Below are positions 36,319 to 46,224 of a stretch of DNA of 64,000 bases, one piece after another (position 1 is the stretch's first letter; the number at the start of each line of letters is the position of its first letter). The stretch comes from Dyadobacter sp. 3J3 (GTDB lineage: Bacteria; Bacteroidota; Bacteroidia; Cytophagales; Spirosomataceae): positions 62,001 to 126,000 of the forward strand of contig NZ_VTOL01000013.1 in the NCBI RefSeq assembly GCF_009801115.1, given 5' to 3'. Made by a program: the position numbers and the translations under genes. The notes beneath the pieces are model-generated. The model had not been told where the DNA came from, did no database searches, and saw only the letters and a list, made by a program, of their open reading frames with translations.

Positions 36319-38049
36319 ATGAAAAAATATATTTATGCCTGTTCTGTTTTTTTTGCAGTAATGCTAAGTGCCTGCCAGGATCTTGACCGGGAATTTGTAA
36401 CGACCATCGGGCAAAATGAAATTCAGCAATCGTTCACCAATGTGCAGGCAACGCTAAGCTCAATTTATGCTGATGTTCCTGACGGCACGGTTTACATAGG
36501 AGGAGCAGCCATGATGTCATCCGCTACCGACGAATCAGAGTTTACCACAGAAACAAATTTTGTTCAGGCCTTTAACACGGGCAGCTGGAATGCCATCAGT
36601 AACCCGGATCAGGTTTGGGGGAATTATTACCGGGGCATCCGCAAAGTGAACCAGTTTCTATTATCAACCGGGAAAATTAATCTGGATCCCTGGAAACTGG
36701 ATCCTTCCTCTTCAGGGCAGGCTGTTTACAACACGAACCTTGCCGCCATTAAAAGATGGCGTTATGAAGCAAGATTTTTGAGAGCATATTTTTACTTTGA
36801 ACTGATCAAAAGATACGGCGGCGTACCAATTCTGAATAATGCGCTTTCGTTGGAAGACGATTTCTCGGGTATATCGCGTAACTCGCTCAATGAATGTTTG
36901 CAATTTATTACTTCCGAGTGTGACTCAGCGGCGGTTCAGCTTCCTTTGAACGCCTCAACGGCTCCTTACATCGCTGCCACAGATCTCGGCAGGGTAACAA
37001 AAGTAGCTGCGCTGGCGCTAAAAAGCAGAGTGCTTTTATATGCCGCAAGTGATTTGTTCAATAACCCTTCCTGGGCTGGGGGATATGCAAAACCTGAACT
37101 GATATCTCTACCTTCCGGCGACAGGATGGCTCGCTGGAAAGCAGCTTCGGACGCTGCCAAAGCGGTAATAGATGCTGATGCACTACCGACCCTGGGAGCG
37201 TATAAATCGCTTTTTAACACCTTCAACAATGGCGAAATCATCTTTACGAGGAGAAACGGTGCGAGTAATCAGTTTGAAAAAAATAATTCACCCATCGGCT
37301 TTAATCTGGGTCTCAGTGGTAATACGCCTTCGCAGGATCTGGTTGACGCCTATGAGGTAAAAGTAAATGCGACTACCGCCGTTCCTTTCAACTGGAACGA
37401 TCCGGTTATGGCGGCAAATCCCTACGCCAACCGGGATCCGCGGTTAGGGTTTTCGATTGTTACAAACAACAGCGCCTTCGGTACACCTTCCCGCAACGTT
37501 GAATTATGGAACGGGGGATTGGATGGAAAACCTATAATAAATGCTTCTAAAACAGGATATTATCTTCGTAAATATCAGATTGAAAGTTTGAATCTGTTAA
37601 ACGGGAATACAGGTGTACATAGCTGGATCGTTTTACGCTACCCGGAAATTTACCTGAATTATGCCGAAGCCCTGAACGAATGGAGCCCGGGAAATGCTGA
37701 CATCAAAAAATATGTGGACCTGGTCAGGACCAGAACCGGTGTCGCTATGCCTCCTCTGGCGGCGGGTCTTTCGCAGGCGGATATGAGAGAAAAGATACGA
37801 AACGAAAAGCGGGTTGAGTTTGCTTTTGAGGATCACCGTTTCTGGGATGTGCGCCGCTGGATGCAGGGACAGGCTTATTTTGCCAAAGCGCTGAACGGTG
37901 TAGAAATCAAAAAGAATCCGGACAATACTTTTACCTACAAACCGGTGAAGGTGGAAGACCGGGTTTTTGAACCTAAAATGTACCTCTACCCGATACCTCA
38001 AAGCGACATAAATATCTCAAATGCCCTGGAACAGAACCCAATGTGGTAG
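36319..38049 (+). CDS. SusD-family lipoprotein (PUL2, pair 2)
   Basis: 576 residues with the lipoprotein signal 'FFAVMLSACQDLDREF'. SusD signatures: 'YEARFLRAYFYFELIKRYGG', 'VAALALKSRVLLYAASDLF', 'YPEIYLNYAEALNEW', 'DLVRTRTGVAMPP' and 'KRVEFAFEDHRFWDVRRW', ending 'LYPIPQSDINISNALEQNP'. It partners the N-terminally short SusC immediately upstream. A 138-base gap follows before the enzyme genes. Confidence 0.96.
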   Translation: MKKYIYACSVFFAVMLSACQDLDREFVTTIGQNEIQQSFTNVQATLSSIYADVPDGTVYIGGAAMMSSATDESEFTTETNFVQAFNTGSWNAISNPDQVWGNYYRGIRKVNQFLLSTGKINLDPWKLDPSSSGQAVYNTNLAAIKRWRYEARFLRAYFYFELIKRYGGVPILNNALSLEDDFSGISRNSLNECLQFITSECDSAAVQLPLNASTAPYIAATDLGRVTKVAALALKSRVLLYAASDLFNNPSWAGGYAKPELISLPSGDRMARWKAASDAAKAVIDADALPTLGAYKSLFNTFNNGEIIFTRRNGASNQFEKNNSPIGFNLGLSGNTPSQDLVDAYEVKVNATTAVPFNWNDPVMAANPYANRDPRLGFSIVTNNSAFGTPSRNVELWNGGLDGKPIINASKTGYYLRKYQIESLNLLNGNTGVHSWIVLRYPEIYLNYAEALNEWSPGNADIKKYVDLVRTRTGVAMPPLAAGLSQADMREKIRNEKRVEFAFEDHRFWDVRRWMQGQAYFAKALNGVEIKKNPDNTFTYKPVKVEDRVFEPKMYLYPIPQSDINISNALEQNPMW

Positions 38050-38187
38050 CATCAGCCATTGTCAGGGAATTTTGCTAAGTGGTTCAGGATTCGGCAATCA
38101 GATGGATGCTTAAATCGGTTTCAAGAAAATTGCCAAATGACGACCGTCAGGTTGATTTTATAATTAAACATGTGATAGCTATCCGTT

Positions 38188-39630
38188 ATGAAAATGATCA
38201 TTTGGTCCTGCCTGCTTTTTATATCGACTGGTGGTTGCAAAAAGGAAATAAATAGCTTACCGGCCGCAGCGATAAAAGTTAGCGGAACGCTGACGGTTTA
38301 TCCTGCTCCGGGGGATCTTAACCTGGTTGAACATCTGAAAAAATCTGATGATTATATCGTTGAAGTCCGCAAAAAGGGAGAAACAGATTATCAGTCTCTT
38401 TTTGTGTACAAAACCGATAATTATTGGATAGATACCTATTTTGGAGGAGCTCCAAAACCGCAGGCTTCGGCCTCTTTCACCAGTTTTGCCATGCTTGAAA
38501 CCGCTGTTGAGGTGAAAGTGACGTTCAAATCTGCGGCAGGTCAGGTTATGATAAGGCCTCTGAATTTTGGTATCAACCCAGTAGTCAATGGAAACACAGT
38601 CACTTTTACCTTAGGCGAACCCCGCAAACTTTCCATCGAAATTAATGACAGGAAAAACCCTTTATTTCTTTTCGCCGAAGCCCCGGACGTTCCTAATACG
38701 GCCGCCACGTATTATTACGGGCCGGGTGTACACAACATTGGCCTGCAAAAAAGTATAAAGTCCGGCGAATCTGTTTACATCGCCGCAGGTGCGGTGGTGG
38801 AAGGTTCTTTTATGCTTCCGTACAATACCAAAAATATCAGCATCAGGGGAAGAGGTATCCTGACCATGGGTGAGTGGAAACATGAGTCTACGGATATCGC
38901 CTGGCTTGGGGCACATTCTGCGATTAAAGCGAACGGAACCAGTAATTTGCAAATGGAAGGCATCATCATTGCCAACAGCTGCGGCTGGACGATTCCTATT
39001 TATAATAGTGATAATTTGACTTTTGATAACCAGTTTCGCAATCTGAAACTCATTTCCTGGAACGGCAATACGGATGGGTTCTGGGTAAATGGCAACAACC
39101 ATCTGATTGATGATTGTTTCATTTTTAACAATGATGATATTTTCATGTCCCACGGCGCGACCAATTGCAAGATATCAAATATTGTAGCATGGGGCGGGCC
39201 ATGGGGCAGGCTTTATTGGGTAAGCAACCAAAAATCTACCTCAAAAATAATACTGGAAAATATTAACCTGATCGGCAAGGATGGTGGTGTAGGGGTGATC
39301 GTAGTGGACGGAGCAACCGGCACGGACCTTACAGTAAGTGACATCACATTTAGAAATCTGAGAATTGAGGCCCATCCTAAAACCAGCAGTTACAATACCA
39401 ATAAACTTTTTGTTTTCAATTCAGGATACAAAAGTACAACCAACTGGCTTTTTGAAAATGTAACTGTGGACGATAAAAATCCCGATGAGGGAGGTTTTTT
39501 CGGGACGGAGCGTGCAAGAATTACAGGAGTGAAATTTAAGAATTTCAAGATGGCCGGGTTGAAGGTAAATTCCTTATCGGAAGGCAACTTGGGAAGCAAT
39601 GCTTTTGCCTCTGGTATAACCTTCGAATAG
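38188..39630 (+). CDS. GH28/GH49-type beta-helix hydrolase lipoprotein
   Basis: 480 residues with a lipoprotein signal ('LLFISTGGCKKE'). An N-terminal beta-sandwich-like part (~25-165) precedes a right-handed beta-helix: 'YYGPGVHNIGLQKSIKSGES', 'VYIAAGAVVEGSF', 'NISIRGRGILTM'. The aspartate motifs of clan GH-N are visible in 'GNTDGFWVNG' (Asp296) and 'FNNDDIFMSHG' (Asp316/317). The layout with a leading beta domain resembles GH49 dextranase-like proteins as much as GH28 polygalacturonases. The PUL context, with GH28 and GH10 genes, favours a pectic or hemicellulosic substrate, but dextran-like substrates cannot be excluded. Confidence 0.75.
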   Translation: MKMIIWSCLLFISTGGCKKEINSLPAAAIKVSGTLTVYPAPGDLNLVEHLKKSDDYIVEVRKKGETDYQSLFVYKTDNYWIDTYFGGAPKPQASASFTSFAMLETAVEVKVTFKSAAGQVMIRPLNFGINPVVNGNTVTFTLGEPRKLSIEINDRKNPLFLFAEAPDVPNTAATYYYGPGVHNIGLQKSIKSGESVYIAAGAVVEGSFMLPYNTKNISIRGRGILTMGEWKHESTDIAWLGAHSAIKANGTSNLQMEGIIIANSCGWTIPIYNSDNLTFDNQFRNLKLISWNGNTDGFWVNGNNHLIDDCFIFNNDDIFMSHGATNCKISNIVAWGGPWGRLYWVSNQKSTSKIILENINLIGKDGGVGVIVVDGATGTDLTVSDITFRNLRIEAHPKTSSYNTNKLFVFNSGYKSTTNWLFENVTVDDKNPDEGGFFGTERARITGVKFKNFKMAGLKVNSLSEGNLGSNAFASGITFE

Positions 39631-39879
39631 GGATCAGCTTTTCGTGGATAGGATACCATTTTCTTATTTGAATCATCAAAATTTTGTGACAATTCTCTAC
39701 TCTTTGCAGTTTTAATTGGCGACAGTAAACCGTCTTCCTGAGTTTGGCACCTTTACATGTCATGATTGTCGATAGTTGCCTGAGTGGAAAACAATGGATT
39801 GTATCATCACTTAAAGTGCAGAACCAAAAAGTATTTTTCGAAATAATTAGAATGAATTTTTAAAGAAAAACCGGAAATA

Positions 39880-40977
39880 ATGGACTTTAATCAATACAGG
39901 TATACGATGATCTCAGCCTGCCTGGCAGTATTTATCTGTATCACAAGATGCGAACTGGCAGCTTCCCAGAGCAGTCAAATTTCTATGTTGAAAAACAAGG
40001 CGCCTTTTCCTGTTGGTTTTGCCATTGATCCGGCAATGGTTAAAAATAATGCGCTATACCGCCAGACAATCATTGAACAGGTAGCCAGTTTAACAGTCGC
40101 CAATTACATGAAACCAAGTCGGATTAGTCCGCAAAAAGGCGTTTTCAACTTCGAACAGGCGGACTACCTTATCGATTTTGCGAAACAACAAAATAAACGT
40201 GTACATGGCCATACCCTGGTTTGGTACATCAACACGGCACCCGAATGGATGAAGGCAATAAAGGATTCAACAGAACTTGAAAATGTCCTGAAAAATTATA
40301 TTGCAACCGTGGGTAATCATTTCAAGGGAAAAGTAGCTTCCTGGGATGTGGTAAACGAGGCTTTTAATAATCAGGACGGTGCGGTGCGAACTGAGGTACA
40401 GGACAATAAAGGAAAAACAGTTTTGAACCTGGGCGGAATTTTAGGGAAGGATTATGTGGCCAGAATGTTTCAGTATACCCATCAGGCCGATCCCGGAGCT
40501 TTGCTTTTCTACAATGAATATGGGCAGGAAGGAAATCCTAAAAAGCTGGAATCTGTCCTGAACATGGTAGCCGATTTTAAAAAGCGCAAAATACCAATCC
40601 ATGGTCTGGGTTTGCAAATGCATATCAGCATCAGTACTTCGGATGCAGGTATTGAGAATGCCCTTCAAAAATCGGCAGATACAGGGCTGATGATCCATAT
40701 TTCAGAGCTGGATATCGCGATAAATGCTACCAAAAAGCCTGATTTTAAAGCAACCCCGGAATTAATAGAAAAGCAGAAGGAAAAATACAAGTTTGTCGTC
40801 GCGGCTTACAAGCGTATTGTTCCGGTCAAACAGCAATTTGGTATTACCATGTGGGGCGTTGGAGATGCGGATAGCTGGATTCCAGGATTTTGCAGCTGTT
40901 CAGATTTTCCATTATTATTTGATGAAAAATATAAACCCAAGATAAGTTACGAAGGTTTTGCAGAAGGGTTAAAATAA
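39880..40977 (+). CDS. GH10 endo-beta-1,4-xylanase
   Basis: 365 residues with an N-terminal hydrophobic export signal (~10-30). Family GH10 motifs are unmistakable: 'KRVHGHTLVWYINTAPEWM', acid/base Glu160 in 'SWDVVNEAFN', 'LFYNEYGQEG', 'GLGLQMHISI', nucleophile Glu276 in 'IHISELDIAI' and 'GITMWGVGDADSW'. The enzyme cuts xylan or related beta-xylosides by a retaining mechanism. The 249-base gap upstream and 94-base gap downstream set it slightly apart from its neighbours, so it may have its own promoter. Confidence 0.95.
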   Translation: MDFNQYRYTMISACLAVFICITRCELAASQSSQISMLKNKAPFPVGFAIDPAMVKNNALYRQTIIEQVASLTVANYMKPSRISPQKGVFNFEQADYLIDFAKQQNKRVHGHTLVWYINTAPEWMKAIKDSTELENVLKNYIATVGNHFKGKVASWDVVNEAFNNQDGAVRTEVQDNKGKTVLNLGGILGKDYVARMFQYTHQADPGALLFYNEYGQEGNPKKLESVLNMVADFKKRKIPIHGLGLQMHISISTSDAGIENALQKSADTGLMIHISELDIAINATKKPDFKATPELIEKQKEKYKFVVAAYKRIVPVKQQFGITMWGVGDADSWIPGFCSCSDFPLLFDEKYKPKISYEGFAEGLK

Positions 40978-41071
40978 AGTTTGGGTAAAGCAAACGGGAT
41001 AAATCGTACGAAGGTGCGTTTCACAGTAGACTACGATTTGTCTTATTTTTCGAATATAATCAGCTAATTTA

Positions 41072-42403
41072 ATGAAGATAATTATCTCAATAGGTATTTT
41101 ATGTTGTGCCTGTTTGCAGGGTATAGCGGCTAATTTTTACGTAGCAGCGTCCGGAAATAATAGCAACACAGGCGCCAGTATAAAGTCACCCTTCCTGACA
41201 ATCCAGAAAGCTGCCGATTTGGCCACAGCGGGAGATACCGTTTTTGTAATGAATGGTACTTACAAGTCTGTTTCGGGCCCACTATTGAACATTACCAAAT
41301 CGGGGAAAGCGGATAAGTACATTGTTTTCAAATCATATCCCGGACATACCCCTAAACTGACTGCATCTGGGAATGTATGGAATACGGTTGCGATTAATGG
41401 CTCGTACATTTTATTTGAGGGGTTTGAAATGGAAGGTAATAATGCGAATCTTACCTATGAGGGAGCGATGGCAGTTTACAACGAGCATCTCAACGGTGGA
41501 AAGAATTACTCCGGGTACGCAGCTTTCAATACCAACGCAATCACCATCGGCGGGCCTAAGGCAGAATCCAAATTTCCGCATCATATTGTAGTGCGCAATT
41601 GCATTGTCCACGATTTTCCGGGTGGCGGCATCAGTGCGATCCAGACTGATTATGTTACAATTGAGAACAACGTAGTCTTCAATAATGCCTGGTATATGAT
41701 GTATGCAGGAAGCGGTATCAGTATTCTTACACCATTCAACAGCGATCAGGTAACGGGTTACAAAAACATCATCAGAAACAACATCGTAAGCGGCAATAAA
41801 ACCACCGTTCCCTGGATCCAGCTGAAAAGGCTCAGCGATGGCAATGGGATCATTATCGATGTAAATCAGCATGCTTACAATAATCAGGATTCACCTGCCG
41901 CAACCGCCAAAGAGGCATATACGGGCAGGACGCTGGTCGAAAATAATGTGAGTTTCAACAACGGGGGGTCGGGAATCCACTCGTTCAAGGCCGATCATGT
42001 GGACATCATCAACAACACCGCTTACCACAACGGAACCGTGATGAATTATCCGGATATTTTCACCAATCAATGCCAGGATGTCAACATCATCAACAACATC
42101 ATGTACGCACGTGACGGTGGGTTATGCAATTCCAAACCGAAAAACACAACGGAGGTTTATGCCAATAATGTCTATTTCAATGGCCAGGTGGGCCATAAAG
42201 GAGAAAACGACATCGAAGCAGACCCTCAGTTTGTAAAACCGTCGACCGATCATAATTTGGCAGATTTTAAATTGAAGAAAAGCAGTCCGGCTGTCAATCA
42301 CGGGAGCGGTGTAAAGGGCTTTTTTAGTGTGAAGGACATTTTAGGGACAGTTCGGCCCAAAGAAACAGCGCCTGATTGCGGCGCTTACGAACAGACATTT
42401 TGA
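41072..42403 (+). CDS. Right-handed parallel beta-helix protein, polysaccharide lyase-like
   Basis: 443 residues with a signal peptide ('GILCCACLQGIAANF'). The N-terminus 'FYVAASGNNSNTG' and 'SPFLTIQKAADLATAGDTV' is the DUF1565-type start seen in PL1/PL9-like and other beta-helix enzymes. Many helix turns follow ('IVVRNCIVHDFPGGGISA', 'VTIENNVVFNNAWYM', 'VDIINNTAYHNGTV'), ending with the usual 'DFKLKKSSPAVNHGSG' and 'DCGAYEQ'. Catalytic residues were not identified. Location between GH10 and GH28 suggests a pectate or rhamnogalacturonan lyase. Confidence 0.75.
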   Translation: MKIIISIGILCCACLQGIAANFYVAASGNNSNTGASIKSPFLTIQKAADLATAGDTVFVMNGTYKSVSGPLLNITKSGKADKYIVFKSYPGHTPKLTASGNVWNTVAINGSYILFEGFEMEGNNANLTYEGAMAVYNEHLNGGKNYSGYAAFNTNAITIGGPKAESKFPHHIVVRNCIVHDFPGGGISAIQTDYVTIENNVVFNNAWYMMYAGSGISILTPFNSDQVTGYKNIIRNNIVSGNKTTVPWIQLKRLSDGNGIIIDVNQHAYNNQDSPAATAKEAYTGRTLVENNVSFNNGGSGIHSFKADHVDIINNTAYHNGTVMNYPDIFTNQCQDVNIINNIMYARDGGLCNSKPKNTTEVYANNVYFNGQVGHKGENDIEADPQFVKPSTDHNLADFKLKKSSPAVNHGSGVKGFFSVKDILGTVRPKETAPDCGAYEQTF

Positions 42404-42421
42404 CCCAATTTCAACTATTTT

Positions 42422-43915
42422 ATGAGCCTAAGAAAACTGATTTGTCTGTTGAGTTTTCTGCTGCCTTCCTTTGCGATCCATGGCCAGCAGTATAATATCG
42501 TGGATTTTGGAGCGAAAACCGATACCACTTTTATCAATACAAAACCGATTCAGGCAGCGATTGATTTATGTTTTACCAAAGGCGGGGGAGAAGTGCTTGT
42601 ACCTGCGGGGAGATATTTTACGGGCACCGTTTTTCTTAAATCCAATGTATACCTGAACCTCATGCCCGGTGCGGTTTTGCAAGGCAGTTATAGCCCGGAA
42701 GACTACCCGGATCATAACATTCTGGCAGCGAAAAAATTTGGTACCATCACTCATAATGGCCTTTATGTGGAAAACATGAAAGCGGTCATCATCGCTGATA
42801 AAGCAGAGCATACTGGAATTATCGGCATGGGTGCCGTGCGCGGGGCAGGGGATGGGAAGGCTTTTCAGCTTGGGCTCAACAAAGACGGAAAACCTAAAAA
42901 CCTGTTTTTTATCGACTGCAAGGACGTTCTGTTAAAAGGGATTCAGGTGCTGAACGCTGCCCAGATCACCATCTCCATATCGGGCTGTGAGCGCGTGACT
43001 GTCGAAGGGATCTACCTTCGGAGCATGTCCAACTGGAATTGCGATGGCCTGGATATGGACGCAAAAGATGTCACGATTTCGAACTGCACGATTGACTCCG
43101 AAGATGATGCGCTTTGTTTTAAAAGTGAATACCTGGGCAAATTTTGCGAGAATATCACCGTGACAAACTGCATACTTTCATCGCTGTGCAATGGGATTAA
43201 ATTTGGTACCGGCTCCCGCACCGGTTTTCGCAACATTTCTGTCAGTAACTGCATTATCAAAAAAGCGTCGTTCAATGGCTTTCGGCACTGGAATATGACG
43301 CCTGATATGGTCTATAAACCAGAAGAGCAAAGCGTGAATACGGGCATAGTCATCCTGGGTGTTGACGGTGGTCTTGTTGAAAATATCAATATTTCCGATA
43401 TCGACATGACAGACGTGCTCAGTCCGATATTTATTCGGGTTGGAGCTCGATTTGTCAGTCCGGATGGCAAGCCTTCAGTGATGCGCCATATCAGTATTCA
43501 AAACGTACGCGCTACCAGCCGAAGCATTATTCCTTCCATTATTGCTGGCCTGGAAAGTAGCCCGGTGGAAGATATCAGGCTTTCCAATATACACATCTCC
43601 GTTCCGATTGCAGTAGATGTTTCGCAAATAAAAGCTTTTCCTGCAATACCTGCTGAGAATACAAAAGGTTATCCTGAAAACCGGCTCACGTTCGGCGCCA
43701 GGCTTCCTTCCAGCGCATTCTATATCCGACATGCAAAAGGAGTTGTCCTTTCTGACGTTACGTTAACATTTCCAGCTAGTGAGGCAAGAACGCCTTTTGT
43801 TATGGACGATGCAAAAGGTATTTTGTTGAAAAATATTGAAGTAAACGGCCGGAAAATTCGTAGTGAAGCAGGCACAATTTGCAAAATCGCAAGTGAGGTG
43901 CGTGTGGCCGAATAG
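42422..43915 (+). CDS. GH28 polygalacturonase-family hydrolase
   Basis: 497 residues with a signal peptide ('LLPSFAIHGQQ'). The GH28 start 'YNIVDFGAKTDTTFINTKPI' and 'GGGEVLVPAGRYFTGT' is clear. Active-site aspartates lie in 'NWNCDGLDMDAKD' (Asp208/Asp211) and 'TIDSEDDALCFKS' (Asp228/229). The canonical Gly-His-Gly motif is replaced by 'CNGIKFGTGS', a variant found in rhamnogalacturonan-type GH28 proteins, so polygalacturonase activity in the strict sense is uncertain. It begins 18 bases after the beta-helix gene and precedes the SUMF1-like fusion by 47 bases. Confidence 0.9.
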   Translation: MSLRKLICLLSFLLPSFAIHGQQYNIVDFGAKTDTTFINTKPIQAAIDLCFTKGGGEVLVPAGRYFTGTVFLKSNVYLNLMPGAVLQGSYSPEDYPDHNILAAKKFGTITHNGLYVENMKAVIIADKAEHTGIIGMGAVRGAGDGKAFQLGLNKDGKPKNLFFIDCKDVLLKGIQVLNAAQITISISGCERVTVEGIYLRSMSNWNCDGLDMDAKDVTISNCTIDSEDDALCFKSEYLGKFCENITVTNCILSSLCNGIKFGTGSRTGFRNISVSNCIIKKASFNGFRHWNMTPDMVYKPEEQSVNTGIVILGVDGGLVENINISDIDMTDVLSPIFIRVGARFVSPDGKPSVMRHISIQNVRATSRSIIPSIIAGLESSPVEDIRLSNIHISVPIAVDVSQIKAFPAIPAENTKGYPENRLTFGARLPSSAFYIRHAKGVVLSDVTLTFPASEARTPFVMDDAKGILLKNIEVNGRKIRSEAGTICKIASEVRVAE

Positions 43916-43962
43916 CAGCGGCAACCGGAGGCTTTTAATCACTAAACAGACTATTCAAACGA

Positions 43963-46137
43963 ATGTATATTTCTAAAATATTTAATGCAGCATTGGCCAT
44001 ACTTTTTCTGGCTTACAGCAGTATTCATGCACAGGAACAAAAGCCCTCAAAGCTGACGGGCAGATACTATCAACTGATCGAAGCACCGACGAATCCGGAA
44101 AAATGGGATACCTGGCGAAATGAGCTTCGGGCCTGGAAGGATTCTACCTTGCAGGAATTGAAATACAACAATGAAAACTACCGTAATCAGGAATTCAAAT
44201 GGGCTTCGCAGGCCTATTCGACCTTCTTTTTAATGGCCAATGAAAAGACACTTTATGACAAGGACGGGAACTATGATATCAGGGCTTGTCTGAAAAAATA
44301 TGAACAGGAATATGGCGGTGTGGATATAGTCGTGCTCTGGCCCACATACCCGCAACTGGGTTTTGACAACCGGACCCAGTTTGACTTTTACCGCAACCTT
44401 CCGGGAGGGGTGGAGGGACTTAAAAAACTAAGCACGCAGCTGCATGCAATGGGCAAAAAGCTGATGATCGCCTACAATCCCTGGGATAATATTGGCAGAA
44501 AACAAGGTGTCCGCGACGAGGATGAGCTTTTAAAAATGGTGAAAGAGGTTGAGGCCGATGGTGTTTACCTGGATACAATTTCGATTGTGGACGGATTTTT
44601 CGACGATCTACAAAAGGCCAAAAAGGGTGCTATATTTCAGTCGGAGATACCCATCACGCCCGAGGCGTTGAACCTGGTGCATCAGTCGTGGCTCGAAGTG
44701 GGCTGGAATGAGAAATTCAAAAACCTGGAATTTGCCGAAGTTCCGCATCTGGTCAGAAACCGCTTTTTGGAACAAAAGCATCTGATTTACCGACTCTCAC
44801 GGTTCAGTCACGAACAATCCACATTGCTTCAGAATGCCTGGGTCAATGGCTGCGGACTGGTGATTTGGGAGAATGTTTTCGGGACGGTAAATCCTTTGAA
44901 CCCGCGTGATAAATATCATTACAAGACTATGTTGCCGGTTTTGAGACAATACTCTGCTTTTTTTACAGAAGGTGAATGGACGCCGCTGTTTCCAATTAAA
45001 CTAAACCGCATTTTTGCATCGCAGTGGAAACTGGGCAATAAGATACTTTGGACGGTCATTAACCGCCAGGAACAGCGCACGATAGGAAAGCTTTTCGAGG
45101 AAGATTTTGTCGAGGGTACGCGTTATTTTGATTTGATCACCGGAGAGGAGATGCACACCAGCATCGAAAATGGCAAGGTCAGCATCTATGCGGATTACAG
45201 GCCAAAAGCTATCTCCGGAATCCTGGCGATCCCGGCACAGGAATGTACGCCGGAGTTTTACGCTTTTCTAAAAAAGCAGGCAGATGCCTATCTTGCGGCT
45301 GATTTCAGTACCGTTGTGAATCTTCCAAAGCATGTACTTAAACCCGTTGATTCTACAAAAAAATACAAGTCCAAAAAATTTCCCAATAATATGGTTGAAA
45401 TTCCCGTTCCGGCAGATTCTGTGAAGATGACTTTTGCCTTCCGGCAGCGGGAATGCAATTTTTATCCGATTGGCAACTATGTTGACTACTCTTATAGCCA
45501 GGCCCGGAATGAGATTACTAAGGGACAAGTAACTTTAAAATTAAGTCCATTTGCAATGGATGTAACGCACGTGTCCAATGCTGAGTTTGCCCGGTTTCTG
45601 AAAATGTCGGGCTACAAACCTGAGCATGCAGAAAACTTTCTTAAACATTGGGTCGCTGGAAAGCCTCCAAAAGGCCAAGAAAATCACCCGGTAACGTATG
45701 TTGATCTGAATGATGCACGCGCCTATGCCAAATGGTCTGGGAAAAGACTGCCTACAGAGGCAGAGTGGCAATGGGCTGCGCAAAACGGGGCTGTGGCAAC
45801 GGTTTATCCCTGGGGTAATAACTTTGACTCGACAGTCGTAAATACCGGACAATGGGAGGGAACGACACCTGTTAAAAAGTTTGAGAAAGGCAGGACATCG
45901 GTCGGTTTATACGATATGAGTGGAAACGTATGGCAAATGACCGAAAGTGAGCGCACGGATGGCTATAATGATTATTACATATTACGCGGCGGCGGATGGT
46001 ATATTAACAGGGCATCGGAATGGTATGCAGATCAGGGCGCTCAAAAAAACAATTTTGGAGCGAAATACTTGCTGACCTGGCCAGGGTTGGACCGATGCGC
46101 CACCGTTGGTTTCCGCTGTGTGGCGGATCTGGAATAG
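43963..46137 (+). CDS. Glycosidase-like TIM-barrel domain fused to a SUMF1/FGE-like domain
   Basis: 724 residues with a signal peptide ('LFLAYSSIHAQ'). Residues ~35-420 look like a TIM-barrel glycosidase ('VDIVVLWPTYPQLGFDNRTQ', 'KLMIAYNPWDNIG', 'EADGVYLDTISIVDGFFDD' segment) with a short beta-domain after it. Residues ~475-724 are a formylglycine-generating-enzyme-like domain ('MDVTHVSNAEFARFL', 'HPVTYVDLNDARAYAKWSGK', 'LPTEAEWQWAAQNG', 'GLYDMSGNVWQMTE', 'RGGGWYINR', final 'VGFRCV'). The cysteine pair needed for sulfatase activation is absent where 'RGGGWYINRASEWYADQG' stands, so a binding or different catalytic role is more likely. No sulfatase gene is nearby. Confidence 0.8.
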   Translation: MYISKIFNAALAILFLAYSSIHAQEQKPSKLTGRYYQLIEAPTNPEKWDTWRNELRAWKDSTLQELKYNNENYRNQEFKWASQAYSTFFLMANEKTLYDKDGNYDIRACLKKYEQEYGGVDIVVLWPTYPQLGFDNRTQFDFYRNLPGGVEGLKKLSTQLHAMGKKLMIAYNPWDNIGRKQGVRDEDELLKMVKEVEADGVYLDTISIVDGFFDDLQKAKKGAIFQSEIPITPEALNLVHQSWLEVGWNEKFKNLEFAEVPHLVRNRFLEQKHLIYRLSRFSHEQSTLLQNAWVNGCGLVIWENVFGTVNPLNPRDKYHYKTMLPVLRQYSAFFTEGEWTPLFPIKLNRIFASQWKLGNKILWTVINRQEQRTIGKLFEEDFVEGTRYFDLITGEEMHTSIENGKVSIYADYRPKAISGILAIPAQECTPEFYAFLKKQADAYLAADFSTVVNLPKHVLKPVDSTKKYKSKKFPNNMVEIPVPADSVKMTFAFRQRECNFYPIGNYVDYSYSQARNEITKGQVTLKLSPFAMDVTHVSNAEFARFLKMSGYKPEHAENFLKHWVAGKPPKGQENHPVTYVDLNDARAYAKWSGKRLPTEAEWQWAAQNGAVATVYPWGNNFDSTVVNTGQWEGTTPVKKFEKGRTSVGLYDMSGNVWQMTESERTDGYNDYYILRGGGWYINRASEWYADQGAQKNNFGAKYLLTWPGLDRCATVGFRCVADLE

Positions 46138-46175
46138 TTATGGAAGGAAAATACGTTAATCTAGAAAAAAGAAGA

Positions 46176-46218
46176 TTGGGATTGCTTAGCAGTTTCGCGA
46201 AGACAATGACGATCCCAA
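46176..46218. terminator. Candidate bidirectional terminator stem
   Basis: TTGGGAT (46176-46182) pairs with ATCCCAA (46212-46218) around a 29-base loop that holds the small palindrome TTCGCGAA. It lies in the 87-base gap between two convergent genes, the expected place for a shared terminator. No strong T-run is present. Confidence 0.3.
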
Positions 46219-46224
46219 AGTCTT

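Noticed and set aside
38662..39153. 163-residue minus-strand frame inside the GH28/GH49-type gene
   Set aside because: It lies fully opposite a well-supported beta-helix enzyme and has no coherent domain.
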